DNA of 64,000 nt from Alphaproteobacteria bacterium Ga0077535 (GTDB lineage Bacteria > Pseudomonadota > Alphaproteobacteria > Caulobacterales > Aquidulcibacteraceae), in the NCBI GenBank assembly GCA_001464425.1, contig LNEK01000020.1, positions 186,001 through 250,000 on the forward strand, given 5' to 3'. Both the position numbers and the translations under genes were made by a program. Under the pieces are notes generated by a model. The model saw nothing but the letters and a program-made list of their open reading frames with translations. It had not been told where the DNA came from and ran no database searches. How positions within the stretch are numbered: the first letter of the stretch is position 1; each line of letters opens with the position of its first letter. Shown here piece after piece: positions 33,733 through 40,643 of the stretch.

Positions 33733-34755
33733 ATGAAGATGCGCATTCCACTGATGATTGGTGCAGCCTGCCTGATGCACGTGATGATGACTACAAACGC
33801 CTTCGCGCAATCCGACGCTGGCGATTATGAGACGGCCTCCATCGCTGTCGGGCACAGCGATCTCGATCTGAACACACAGGAGGGCTCGTCAGCCATGTTG
33901 CACCGGCTGCGCAGCGCGGCGTACCGGGTCTGCGAAGGTTCTGGCGATCGCACGTTGCGCCAACGCCGCCAAGTGCGCGCATGTGTCGATAACGCGATGA
34001 ACAATGCCGTCACAACCGCGAACCTCACGACGCAGTACGCGGCGGGCGGCGCGAACGTCCAGCCAGTTCGGGCCGTAACGTTCGACTCGAACGGCGCGCG
34101 GGCGCGCGTCTCTTATGCTGATCTCAATCTCAACTCGGCGAGTGGCCGGGTCGCATTGGAGCGCCGCATCGAAAGCGCCTCGCGCGCGGTGTGCGGCCAA
34201 GGTTTGATGCGGATTCTCTCCCGCGCCCAGCGTAATTGCATGAACGAAGTTCGCGAAGATACCGCCCAGCAGATCGCTGCTGTCACGTCGCAGCGTCAAC
34301 TCGCTGCGGCGCAGGCGCCGTCGTCAGAAGCGCAAGTCGCGCCAGCCGCCATCCAGACGACGACTGCCACTGCCGCGCCGGTGGCCCAGCCGGCGGCGCT
34401 CGTCGTCCCGGCAGATGCAAGTGCGAGCTATGGCGTGTGCGATGCGCGCACCCATGCCGCCGCGTTCAGCGGCGCCGTTTTGGGCACGCAAGCGCGTCGC
34501 GAGATCGGCTACGCCATCGATGCGGCTTCGGTCTGCCAGCTGGAGAGCGCTGTCATCGAAGCTGATGGCTCGGCACTGTCTACCCGTCGCGCTCAGGCGC
34601 TTCGGGCTGCTCTCATCAGCCGCGGCGTTCCGGCCGAGCGCATTCAGGTCGTGCGCAGCGCTGATGCCGGCGCGACCGGGGGTGAAGTCCGCATGAGCTT
34701 TAGCGGCGTCGCCCACAGTGCGCCGGAAACGCGTCACGCCGACGCCGGCGCCTAA
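33733..34755 (+). CDS. secreted protein with two UrcA domains and an OmpA-like C-terminus
   Basis: A 340-residue exported protein; signal peptide about residues 1-26 ending in AFAQ. Two UrcA units follow: ASIAVGHSDLDLNTQEGSS...AYRVCEG and RARVSYADLNLNSASGRVAL...SRAVCGQ, each with the family's V.Y.DLNL pattern and closing cysteine pair region. After an Ala/Pro/Gln-rich linker (about 190-235) the C-terminus contains STRRAQALRAALISRGVPAE and IQVVRSADA, which resembles the end of OmpA-like peptidoglycan-binding domains. UrcA proteins are usually single-domain and about 100 residues. GGGGGAATTCA precedes the ATG. A terminator follows. Confidence 0.85.
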   Translation: MKMRIPLMIGAACLMHVMMTTNAFAQSDAGDYETASIAVGHSDLDLNTQEGSSAMLHRLRSAAYRVCEGSGDRTLRQRRQVRACVDNAMNNAVTTANLTTQYAAGGANVQPVRAVTFDSNGARARVSYADLNLNSASGRVALERRIESASRAVCGQGLMRILSRAQRNCMNEVREDTAQQIAAVTSQRQLAAAQAPSSEAQVAPAAIQTTTATAAPVAQPAALVVPADASASYGVCDARTHAAAFSGAVLGTQARREIGYAIDAASVCQLESAVIEADGSALSTRRAQALRAALISRGVPAERIQVVRSADAGATGGEVRMSFSGVAHSAPETRHADAGA

Positions 34756-34785
34756 TAGGCCGGTTAGCCCCATTGGCGTAACGAG

Positions 34786-34815
34786 CGGGGACGGCCCTCC
34801 AGCCGTCCCCGTTTT
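34786..34815 (+). terminator. rho-independent terminator
   Basis: CGGGGACGGC (34786-34795) pairs with GCCGTCCCCG (34802-34811) around a six-base loop, followed by TTTT. It ends the UrcA gene transcript and isolates the downstream tRNA-Phe. Confidence 0.9.
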
Positions 34816-34925
34816 CGCGCGTGCTGAAGGGGTGGAAAAGTCCTATGCGCCGCCGTGGACAGAGCCGGGCCGTCCCGCTATAGACCCTCGCTCCGCGGCG
34901 GCCCGCTTCCGGCCGGCGGACGGAC

Positions 34926-35001
34926 GCCTGGGTAGCTCAGTTGGTAGAGCAGCGGATTGAAAATCCGCGTGTCGCTGGTTCGATTCCGGCCCCAGGCACC
35001 A
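34926..35001 (+). tRNA. tRNA-Phe (GAA)
   Basis: 76 bases with encoded CCA. Acceptor GCCTGGG pairs with CCCAGGC, anticodon loop TTGAAAATC with anticodon GAA, T-loop TTCGATT. A TATAGA -10-like box lies about 45 bases upstream and TTTTT directly follows the CCA. Confidence 0.97.
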
Positions 35002-35097
35002 TTTTTCCGTTTTCATTCCGATGCAGCCTTGCCTTGGCGCGCCAGGGGAAGAAAGTAAGCCTGACTTGAAACCCGCGAGGGGCTGAGGAGAATTGTC

Positions 35098-35898
35098 ATG
35101 TGTGAGCAAACAGCCGGCGAAGGCGCCAAGCTCGTAGATGTCACTAAGCTGGAACGGCGCGATGTGTTGCGCGGTCTGGCCAGCGGCACACTGGTTCTGG
35201 TTGCGGGCTGCGCCACCAATGAAGTGACCGGTCGTCAGCAGTTCATCATCATCGACGAGAGTCAGTTGCAGCAGGCGTCGCTGCAAGCCTGGGCGCAAAT
35301 GCGTCAGCAAACTCGCACCTGGAACAATGCCGCGGCGCAGCGCCGTTTGGAGACCGTTGGCCGCCGGATCGTGCAGGCTGCGGGACGCGGCAATCAAAGC
35401 TGGGAATTCGTGCTGTTCGATAGTGATGACAAGAACGCCTTCGTGCTGCCCGGCGGCCAGGTGGGTTTCTATCGCGGCCTCTACGAAATCTGCGAGCGAG
35501 ACGATTGGATGGCGACGGTGTTGGGCCATGAAGTTGGGCACGTAACCGCGCGCCATGCCGCAGAGCGTTATAGCCGCGAAGCTGCGACCCAGACGGCGTT
35601 GCAAGTCGCGGGCACTCAGCTCAATAGCCAAATGGCGATGGCGGCCCTGGGTTTGGGCGCTCAGGTCGGCTTGAGCCTGCCGTTCTCGCGCGAGCAGGAG
35701 GCTGAAGCCGACATTGTCGGCATCCGTTACATGCAAGCAGCGGGCTACGACCCAAAACAGGCGGTGCCGTTCTGGCGTGCGATGCAATCCGGCGGCGGCT
35801 CGCGTCCGCCAGAATTCCTGTCCACCCACCCAGACCCCGACAATCGCATCGAGCGGCTGCGGAACTACATCAACGAGCAGGGCTGGGGGCCGGTCTAA
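35098..35898 (+). CDS. M48 family metallopeptidase, lipoprotein
   Basis: A 266-residue zinc protease. The zinc site HEVGH lies at 144-148 and the third ligand Glu in the EQEAEADIVGIRYM segment near 203. The N-terminus LERRDVLRGLASGTLVLVAGC has a twin-Arg pattern before the hydrophobic stretch and a lipobox ending in Cys38, so the enzyme is probably a membrane-anchored periplasmic lipoprotein, like the LoiP/BepA group that degrades misfolded outer-membrane proteins. The first 18 residues before the RR motif are unusually long for a signal; a later start is not excluded. Flanked by tRNA-Phe and tRNA-His. Confidence 0.9.
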   Translation: MCEQTAGEGAKLVDVTKLERRDVLRGLASGTLVLVAGCATNEVTGRQQFIIIDESQLQQASLQAWAQMRQQTRTWNNAAAQRRLETVGRRIVQAAGRGNQSWEFVLFDSDDKNAFVLPGGQVGFYRGLYEICERDDWMATVLGHEVGHVTARHAAERYSREAATQTALQVAGTQLNSQMAMAALGLGAQVGLSLPFSREQEAEADIVGIRYMQAAGYDPKQAVPFWRAMQSGGGSRPPEFLSTHPDPDNRIERLRNYINEQGWGPV

Positions 35899-36003
35899 CT
35901 TCATGGAATCAAGCGTTTGGCTCCGCCTTGCTTCGGCGCGGGGCCGGCGCTAGGTTCCGCGCCCCGGATCGCTTGCCAAAGCGGAGCGGGAAAATTGGAA
36001 TGT

Positions 36004-36080
36004 GCCGCCTTAGCTCAGTTGGTTAGAGCACTGGTTTGTGGAACCAGGGGTCCCCGGTTCGAGCCCGGGAGGCGGTACCA
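36004..36080 (+). tRNA. tRNA-His (GTG), alphaproteobacterial type
   Basis: 77 bases with encoded CCA. Acceptor GCCGCCT pairs with AGGCGGT (G1:U72), discriminator A73, anticodon GTG. The base before G1 is T, so no G-1 is encoded, and A73 replaces the usual C73. This matches the known alphaproteobacterial exception to the G-1:C73 rule. Confidence 0.96.
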
Positions 36081-36088
36081 TTTTCTCC

Positions 36089-36982
36089 TTGGATAATGCC
36101 TCCCTTCTGAGCGCCCAAGCGCGTTATGCGGCGCACACAGCGAAGATGTGCGGTTACACGTTCCGCTCACTCGATGGGGCAGATGGATATCTCTTTGAAG
36201 TTTGCGACGGCGCCCGGCGCGCGGAGTTCGCTGCGGGCGCGGCGACGCCGTATGCACTGAACGACGCGCGGGCAGCGTCGATCGCGCGCGACAAGGCGTT
36301 CTGCGCTGCAGTGCTGCGTGAGCGCGGCGTGCCCGCATTGCCTGGCGAAATGTTCTTCGTGACGCCGCGTTGGGCGGAGATGCGCCATCCTGGACGCGAG
36401 CCGGACGACGCACTCAAATTTGCACAGAGTGCTGCGTACCCGATCTTTTGTAAGCCTGTGTCCGCGTCCAACGGCCTGTACGCCGAAGTTGTTGAAAGCC
36501 CCGAAGCGTTCAGTGATTTTATGCAGCGCGTCTCGCGCGAGCATTTTGCAATTCTTATCCAACCTTATGTCTCAGCTGCGGAGTATCGCGTTTTCGTGCT
36601 GCAGGGCCGGGCGCTGTTCTCCTACCGCAAGCACCTGCCGTCCGTAGTGGGAGATGGACGGCGCACATTCGCGGACCTTGTCGACGCATTGCCGCGCGAG
36701 CCTGGTGCGCCGCATTTGAGGTCGCGTGGCCGAGATAATGAAGGGCGCTCAATTGCGCAGGATGAGCTGGTGGCGGCGGGCGCGGTTGTGACACTTGAAG
36801 GACCGGCAAATCGTTCAGCCGGTGGCGGTGCATCGGCGCTGCAAGATGGCGCACGTGAGGATTTGGCGCACGTCGCGCTTGCGGCTGCCTCGGCGCTTGG
36901 GCTTGGCCTAGCGGGCGTCGACATCTTCGACATCCACGGCAGTGGTCCGACGGTTTGGAAGATCACGGCCGCTGGGATTTGA
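36089..36982 (+). CDS. ATP-grasp ligase (CphA/glutathione synthetase-like), 3' end frameshifted
   Basis: An ATP-grasp enzyme of about 297 residues. Visible are AYPIFCKPVSASNGLYAEVV (ATP-binding Lys), QPYVSAAEYRVFVLQGRALF, the HLPSVVGDGRRTFADLVDAL block shared with cyanophycin synthetase, and LGLGLAGVDIFDI. The frame then ends at VWKITAAGI, where the family has the Mg2+-binding E-x-N motif. From 36971 another frame encodes GRWDLIETIWRANFAAALR and stops at 37026, overlapping the next ATG (ATGA), so the native stop is almost certainly 37026 and a short piece was lost by a frameshifting deletion. The start is probably TTG 36089; ATG 36146 is an alternative. It begins just after tRNA-His. Confidence 0.8.
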   Translation: MDNASLLSAQARYAAHTAKMCGYTFRSLDGADGYLFEVCDGARRAEFAAGAATPYALNDARAASIARDKAFCAAVLRERGVPALPGEMFFVTPRWAEMRHPGREPDDALKFAQSAAYPIFCKPVSASNGLYAEVVESPEAFSDFMQRVSREHFAILIQPYVSAAEYRVFVLQGRALFSYRKHLPSVVGDGRRTFADLVDALPREPGAPHLRSRGRDNEGRSIAQDELVAAGAVVTLEGPANRSAGGGASALQDGAREDLAHVALAAASALGLGLAGVDIFDIHGSGPTVWKITAAGI

Positions 36983-37026
36983 TCGAGACAATCTGGCGCG
37001 CGAATTTCGCTGCGGCCCTGCGATGA
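36971..37026 (+). pseudogene. out-of-frame C-terminal remnant of the ATP-grasp gene
   Basis: In the frame one base behind the upstream ATP-grasp frame, these bases encode WDLIETIWRANFAAALR and a TGA at 37024-37026, after a GR codon pair. The stop overlaps the start codon of the Mur ligase by the usual ATGA. This tail therefore belongs to the ATP-grasp gene. Confidence 0.65.
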
Positions 37027-38234
37027 ATACGTGGCGCATTCCTTACCCCAAGTTTGGTGAGGGGCCAGGACTTCAGCGCGTGGCCGCAATCGCAGCAGAG
37101 CTGGGCGTTGATCTCCGCGGCTTCGGCGCGCACGGCGCAGTTATTGTCGGCTCCAATGGAAAGGGCTCAACGGCCGCCATGACTGCGGCGCTGTTAGAAC
37201 AGGTTGGCGGACCGGTTGGCCTGTTCACGTCGCCGCATTTGCTCGACTTGAACGAGCGCTTTCGAATCGACGGGGCTGACATCGACGATGTTGCCCTCGG
37301 CGAGCACTGGCGCCGCGTGACGGACGCCGCAACACGCGCCGGAGAGGCGGCGCGGCTGGGTGCGTTTGAGTTCCTTTTCCTAATTGCCGCCGATTGGTTC
37401 GCTGCACGGCGTTGCACGCATACGGTCTGGGAGGCCGGCATCGGCGGGAGGCTGGACCCTGTGCGGCTGATCGAGGCGCGGCGGCTGGCGCTTACGTCGC
37501 TTGATTACGAGCACACCGCGTTGCTCGGTGAGACGCTTGAGGATATTGCGCGCGACAAGTTGGACGCAGCGCCGTCAGGTGCGTTGGTGCTTGTGAGCGA
37601 AAGCTGCATGGCGCAACGCGCGGCGATTGAAGCGCATTGTGACGAGCGCCAAACCAAATGCGCATGGATACGCGCAGAGCGCGAGGCGCCTTTGCGCGGC
37701 GCCTTTCAGCGGCAGAATGCCGGCTTAGCGCTGCGTCTCGCGCAGGACCTAGTGGAGTTGAATGAAGCGCAAACAAAGGCGGGGCTTGCCGCAACGCGCT
37801 GGCCGGGCCGGCTTGAGCAATTGTCGGCTGAGCCGCTGGTTATAATTGATGTTGGCCATACGCCTGCCGGAGTGGCCGCGGCGCTCCAAGGGTTCGCGGA
37901 GCTTCGGGGCGCGCGCGATGCGGCGCTGGTCGTCGGTGTGTCACACGACAAAGACGCCGCAGCGATCATCGGTGCTCTCGCGCCAAACTTCGACGTGATT
38001 GTCTGTGTGTCGGCGGATCACAAAGGAGCGCCGGCGGGGCTCGTTGCGGCGCACGCCTCTGCGGCGAATCCGGCGGCTGAAATAATCGTGGCGGAGAGTG
38101 TCGCTGAAGCGCGGAAGCTCGCTCTGCTGAGGGCGCGCAATGGCGCTGTTTACGTCGCCGGTGGGTTATTCATCGCCGCCGAGTTCAAGGCTGTGCATCT
38201 TGGACGCGATCCCGCGCGCTTGGGCTTCTTTTAA
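37023..38234 (+). CDS. FolC-like Mur ligase family protein
   Basis: A 403-residue ATP-dependent amide ligase related to folylpolyglutamate synthase. P-loop IVGSNGKGSTAAMTAALLEQ near residue 40-60, LFTSPHLLDLNERFRIDG (the FolC signature for substrate binding), WEAGIGGRLDP, LTSLDYEHTALLGETLEDIA and the C-terminal GRLEQLSAEPLVIIDVGHTP with the Mur-ligase DxxHN-like region, where the usual Asn is Thr. The true folate gene would normally pair with accD; here the partners are an ATP-grasp ligase upstream (4-base overlap) and a patatin downstream, so a different amino-acid conjugate is likely. Substrates are unknown. Confidence 0.85.
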   Translation: MNTWRIPYPKFGEGPGLQRVAAIAAELGVDLRGFGAHGAVIVGSNGKGSTAAMTAALLEQVGGPVGLFTSPHLLDLNERFRIDGADIDDVALGEHWRRVTDAATRAGEAARLGAFEFLFLIAADWFAARRCTHTVWEAGIGGRLDPVRLIEARRLALTSLDYEHTALLGETLEDIARDKLDAAPSGALVLVSESCMAQRAAIEAHCDERQTKCAWIRAEREAPLRGAFQRQNAGLALRLAQDLVELNEAQTKAGLAATRWPGRLEQLSAEPLVIIDVGHTPAGVAAALQGFAELRGARDAALVVGVSHDKDAAAIIGALAPNFDVIVCVSADHKGAPAGLVAAHASAANPAAEIIVAESVAEARKLALLRARNGAVYVAGGLFIAAEFKAVHLGRDPARLGFF

Positions 38235-38269
38235 AGCGGCCACGTGGTTAGATTGGCGGCGAGGGAAGA

Positions 38270-39490
38270 ATGCCCAGAACGCTGTTCGAGCATCTGTCGC
38301 CAGACACAGGCGCAAAGCGCATCCTTGCGCTCGATGGCGGTGGCGCCAAGGCCATGCTTTCTCTCGGCATGTTGAAGGTGCTTGAGGGTGAGTTGCGTCG
38401 CCGCGCTGGCGGCGGCTTGGATTTCCGGCTTAGCGATTATTACGATCTTATTGGCGGCGGCTCGAGCGCTGCCGTTCTCGCTGCGGGCCTCGCGCTCGGC
38501 ATGAGTGTTGATGACCTGATCGAGTTTTATCGCCGCCATGGCCCCGGCATTTTCGGCCGGCGTCCGGATGACGGGCTGATTTTGCGGCCGAGACTAAACG
38601 CCAATCGGTTTCGGCGTTCGGTGCAGGGGCTGCTTGGAGCGCGCACGCTCGGTTCAGATGAAATCAAAACCGGTCTCGCCTTCGGCCTGACACGCATTGA
38701 TGCCGGTACGACCTGGATCGTGACCAATCACCCGCTCGGACGCTTTTATGATCAGTCCGAGACGCACGCCTTCGCGGAAAAGCGCTACCGTTTGAGCGAC
38801 CTTGTGGCTGCGAGCGCAGGCGGCGGCGATATTGCCAGCGATGTTGCGATCGACGTTGACCTCGACGAAAAGCGCCGTGCAGCGGGTAAAGGGCACTTCG
38901 TTGACCCGGAAGGCGCCGCCAATCCGAGTCTCGACCTATTCTCTCTAGTTCTTGATTCGGCGCAGCGGTTCAGTTGGAGCGCTTCTGCCGCCACATTGAT
39001 GTTGACATCGATTGGCGCAGGGATGCGCAAGCCTGCGATTGAAGGTGCAACATTTCGTGCGCTGCCCGCAAGCGCACGTGCGGCGCATGTGATCCGGACG
39101 CTAGCGCACGAGGCCCAAGTGCAGAGCGTTAAAGTGATGCAAGGATTGTCCGCGCCGAAAACACCCTGGCGTCTAAATGGCGAGAGTGACGAAGCAACCA
39201 ACGCCGCCTATGTCGCACAACCGCTGCTCGACTACCAACGTATCGACGTGATGCTCGACACCAAGCCAAAGCCGCGGCGCGCGGGCGATCCGCAGCCACC
39301 CATTACTGCGCTGGAGCGCGTGCTCGGCCGCGAACTAGATGCGGACACACTGCACGGCCTTAGCTTGGTGAACAACGCCGCCAGCGCCAATCTCGAACTC
39401 ATGCTCGAGATAGGCGAGTCCGTTGGACGCACGTTTGTCGGACCCGCGTATCCTGATCCGAACTTTGATCTTCCGGAGTGGCGGGGGTGA
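38270..39490 (+). CDS. patatin-like phospholipase family protein with altered active-site loops
   Basis: A 406-residue patatin-fold protein. The phosphate/oxyanion loop DGGGAKA is at 22-28. The nucleophile elbow reads GGGSSAAVLAAGLALGMS, so the expected G-x-S-x-G is GGSSA with Ser65 kept but the last Gly replaced by Ala. The catalytic Asp block, usually D-G-G/A, is FVDPEGAANPSLDLF with Asp212 kept. The Ser-Asp dyad therefore survives but both loops differ, so activity on lipids is uncertain. The C-terminal region matches bacterial patatins (LLDYQRIDVMLD). It lies 35 bp after the Mur ligase on the same strand and is probably the last gene of that unit. Confidence 0.85.
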   Translation: MPRTLFEHLSPDTGAKRILALDGGGAKAMLSLGMLKVLEGELRRRAGGGLDFRLSDYYDLIGGGSSAAVLAAGLALGMSVDDLIEFYRRHGPGIFGRRPDDGLILRPRLNANRFRRSVQGLLGARTLGSDEIKTGLAFGLTRIDAGTTWIVTNHPLGRFYDQSETHAFAEKRYRLSDLVAASAGGGDIASDVAIDVDLDEKRRAAGKGHFVDPEGAANPSLDLFSLVLDSAQRFSWSASAATLMLTSIGAGMRKPAIEGATFRALPASARAAHVIRTLAHEAQVQSVKVMQGLSAPKTPWRLNGESDEATNAAYVAQPLLDYQRIDVMLDTKPKPRRAGDPQPPITALERVLGRELDADTLHGLSLVNNAASANLELMLEIGESVGRTFVGPAYPDPNFDLPEWRG

Positions 39491-39572
39491 GCGTGATGGT
39501 ATGGCCGCTTGCCAGTGTGACGGCGCTCCGTTAGCGGGGCGCTATGCTTAGCTCGAATGGATCGCATCGCGC

Positions 39573-40643
39573 ATGAAGCGTGTCGTTGTAGTTGGCGGCG
39601 GCGTCGTTGGGTTAAGCTGCGCCATCAGGCTGCGGAAAGGCGGCGCGCACGTGACGCTCCTTGAGGCCGAACGCGAACACCCGAGCGTGTATGGCCCGAT
39701 CGCTTCCGCTGCGGCTGCTGGCATGCTGGCGCCGTTGGATCGAACGCCATCACCGCACGATCGCTTGGCGCTTCAATCCTTCGACTTATGGAAGTCGCGG
39801 CAACCGGGCGCGGAGTGGGCGGATGGCGTGCGCTTCGACGGCGCAGTGGTCTTGAATGCGGACATGGAAGCCGCGCGCTCATTTCTTGATCGGGTCACGG
39901 GTTTGGATCGGCGCGCATCAGCGCTCTCCAGTGGCCAGGTACGCAAGCGCACAGGTTTGTCGGCCAAGATCGAGCACGCTGTGTTCGTAGAGGACGAAGG
40001 CGTCGCTGATCCGCTGCGCGTGCTGACTGGGCTTGCGATGCAGGCGCGCTCAATGGGCGTGTTGGTAGAGTTCGAAGCCGACGTCGCTGATGTCACCGCC
40101 TCGGCCGCGACCACCCACGACGGCCGCGTCTATGAAGCTGACGCGCTCGTGCTTGCGCCTGGTGTGTGGGCCACTGACAAAATGATACAGGCGGCGCCGG
40201 CGCTGAAGCATGTTCGTCCAGCCAAAGGTCAGCTCGTCGCCATCGAACTCGATCGCCCTCTTGGCGCCACCATGCGTGCGGGCGAATTTTATATCTCTCA
40301 GCGCCGCGAAGATGTCGTGCTCGGCGCCACTTTGGAGTTCGACCGGTTTGATCGCATGGCCGACCCGGGGCGGACGGCTGAGTTATTGGCGGCGGCGGAG
40401 CAGGTTTTGCCAGGCGAGGTTAAGCCAGCGGGCCGCGCGTGGGCCGGTATCAGGCCCATGTCGCCCGATGGCTGGCCCATGATCGGGCCCACGGGTGAGG
40501 GCCTCTTCGTCGCGGCAGGGCATTCCCGCAATGGTTGGCTCTTGGCGCCGATAACGGCGGAGATCATAAGCGCATACGTTTTTGGCGGTGAGATTGCGCC
40601 CGAGTGGGCGGCGCTCGCGCCTTCAAGATTTGGACGCACATGA
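39573..40643 (+). CDS. glycine oxidase ThiO-like FAD-dependent amine oxidase
   Basis: A 356-residue D-amino acid oxidase-family flavoprotein. The FAD motif VVVVGGGVVGLSCAIRL is at the N-terminus, YISQRREDVVLGAT lies near residue 240, and the C-terminal AWAGIRPMSPDGWPMIGPT and VAAGHSRNGWLLAP are typical of ThiO, which oxidises glycine to the imine needed for thiazole synthesis. It is not beside thiG (left edge of window) but forms an operon with an acyl-CoA dehydrogenase through an ATGA overlap, so another amine or amino acid substrate is possible. Confidence 0.85.
   Translation: MKRVVVVGGGVVGLSCAIRLRKGGAHVTLLEAEREHPSVYGPIASAAAAGMLAPLDRTPSPHDRLALQSFDLWKSRQPGAEWADGVRFDGAVVLNADMEAARSFLDRVTGLDRRASALSSGQVRKRTGLSAKIEHAVFVEDEGVADPLRVLTGLAMQARSMGVLVEFEADVADVTASAATTHDGRVYEADALVLAPGVWATDKMIQAAPALKHVRPAKGQLVAIELDRPLGATMRAGEFYISQRREDVVLGATLEFDRFDRMADPGRTAELLAAAEQVLPGEVKPAGRAWAGIRPMSPDGWPMIGPTGEGLFVAAGHSRNGWLLAPITAEIISAYVFGGEIAPEWAALAPSRFGRT

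Noticed and set aside
36038-36088. ATG start for the ATP-grasp gene inside tRNA-His
   Set aside because: It would place the first residues inside the tRNA; a TTG or ATG after the tRNA is more likely.
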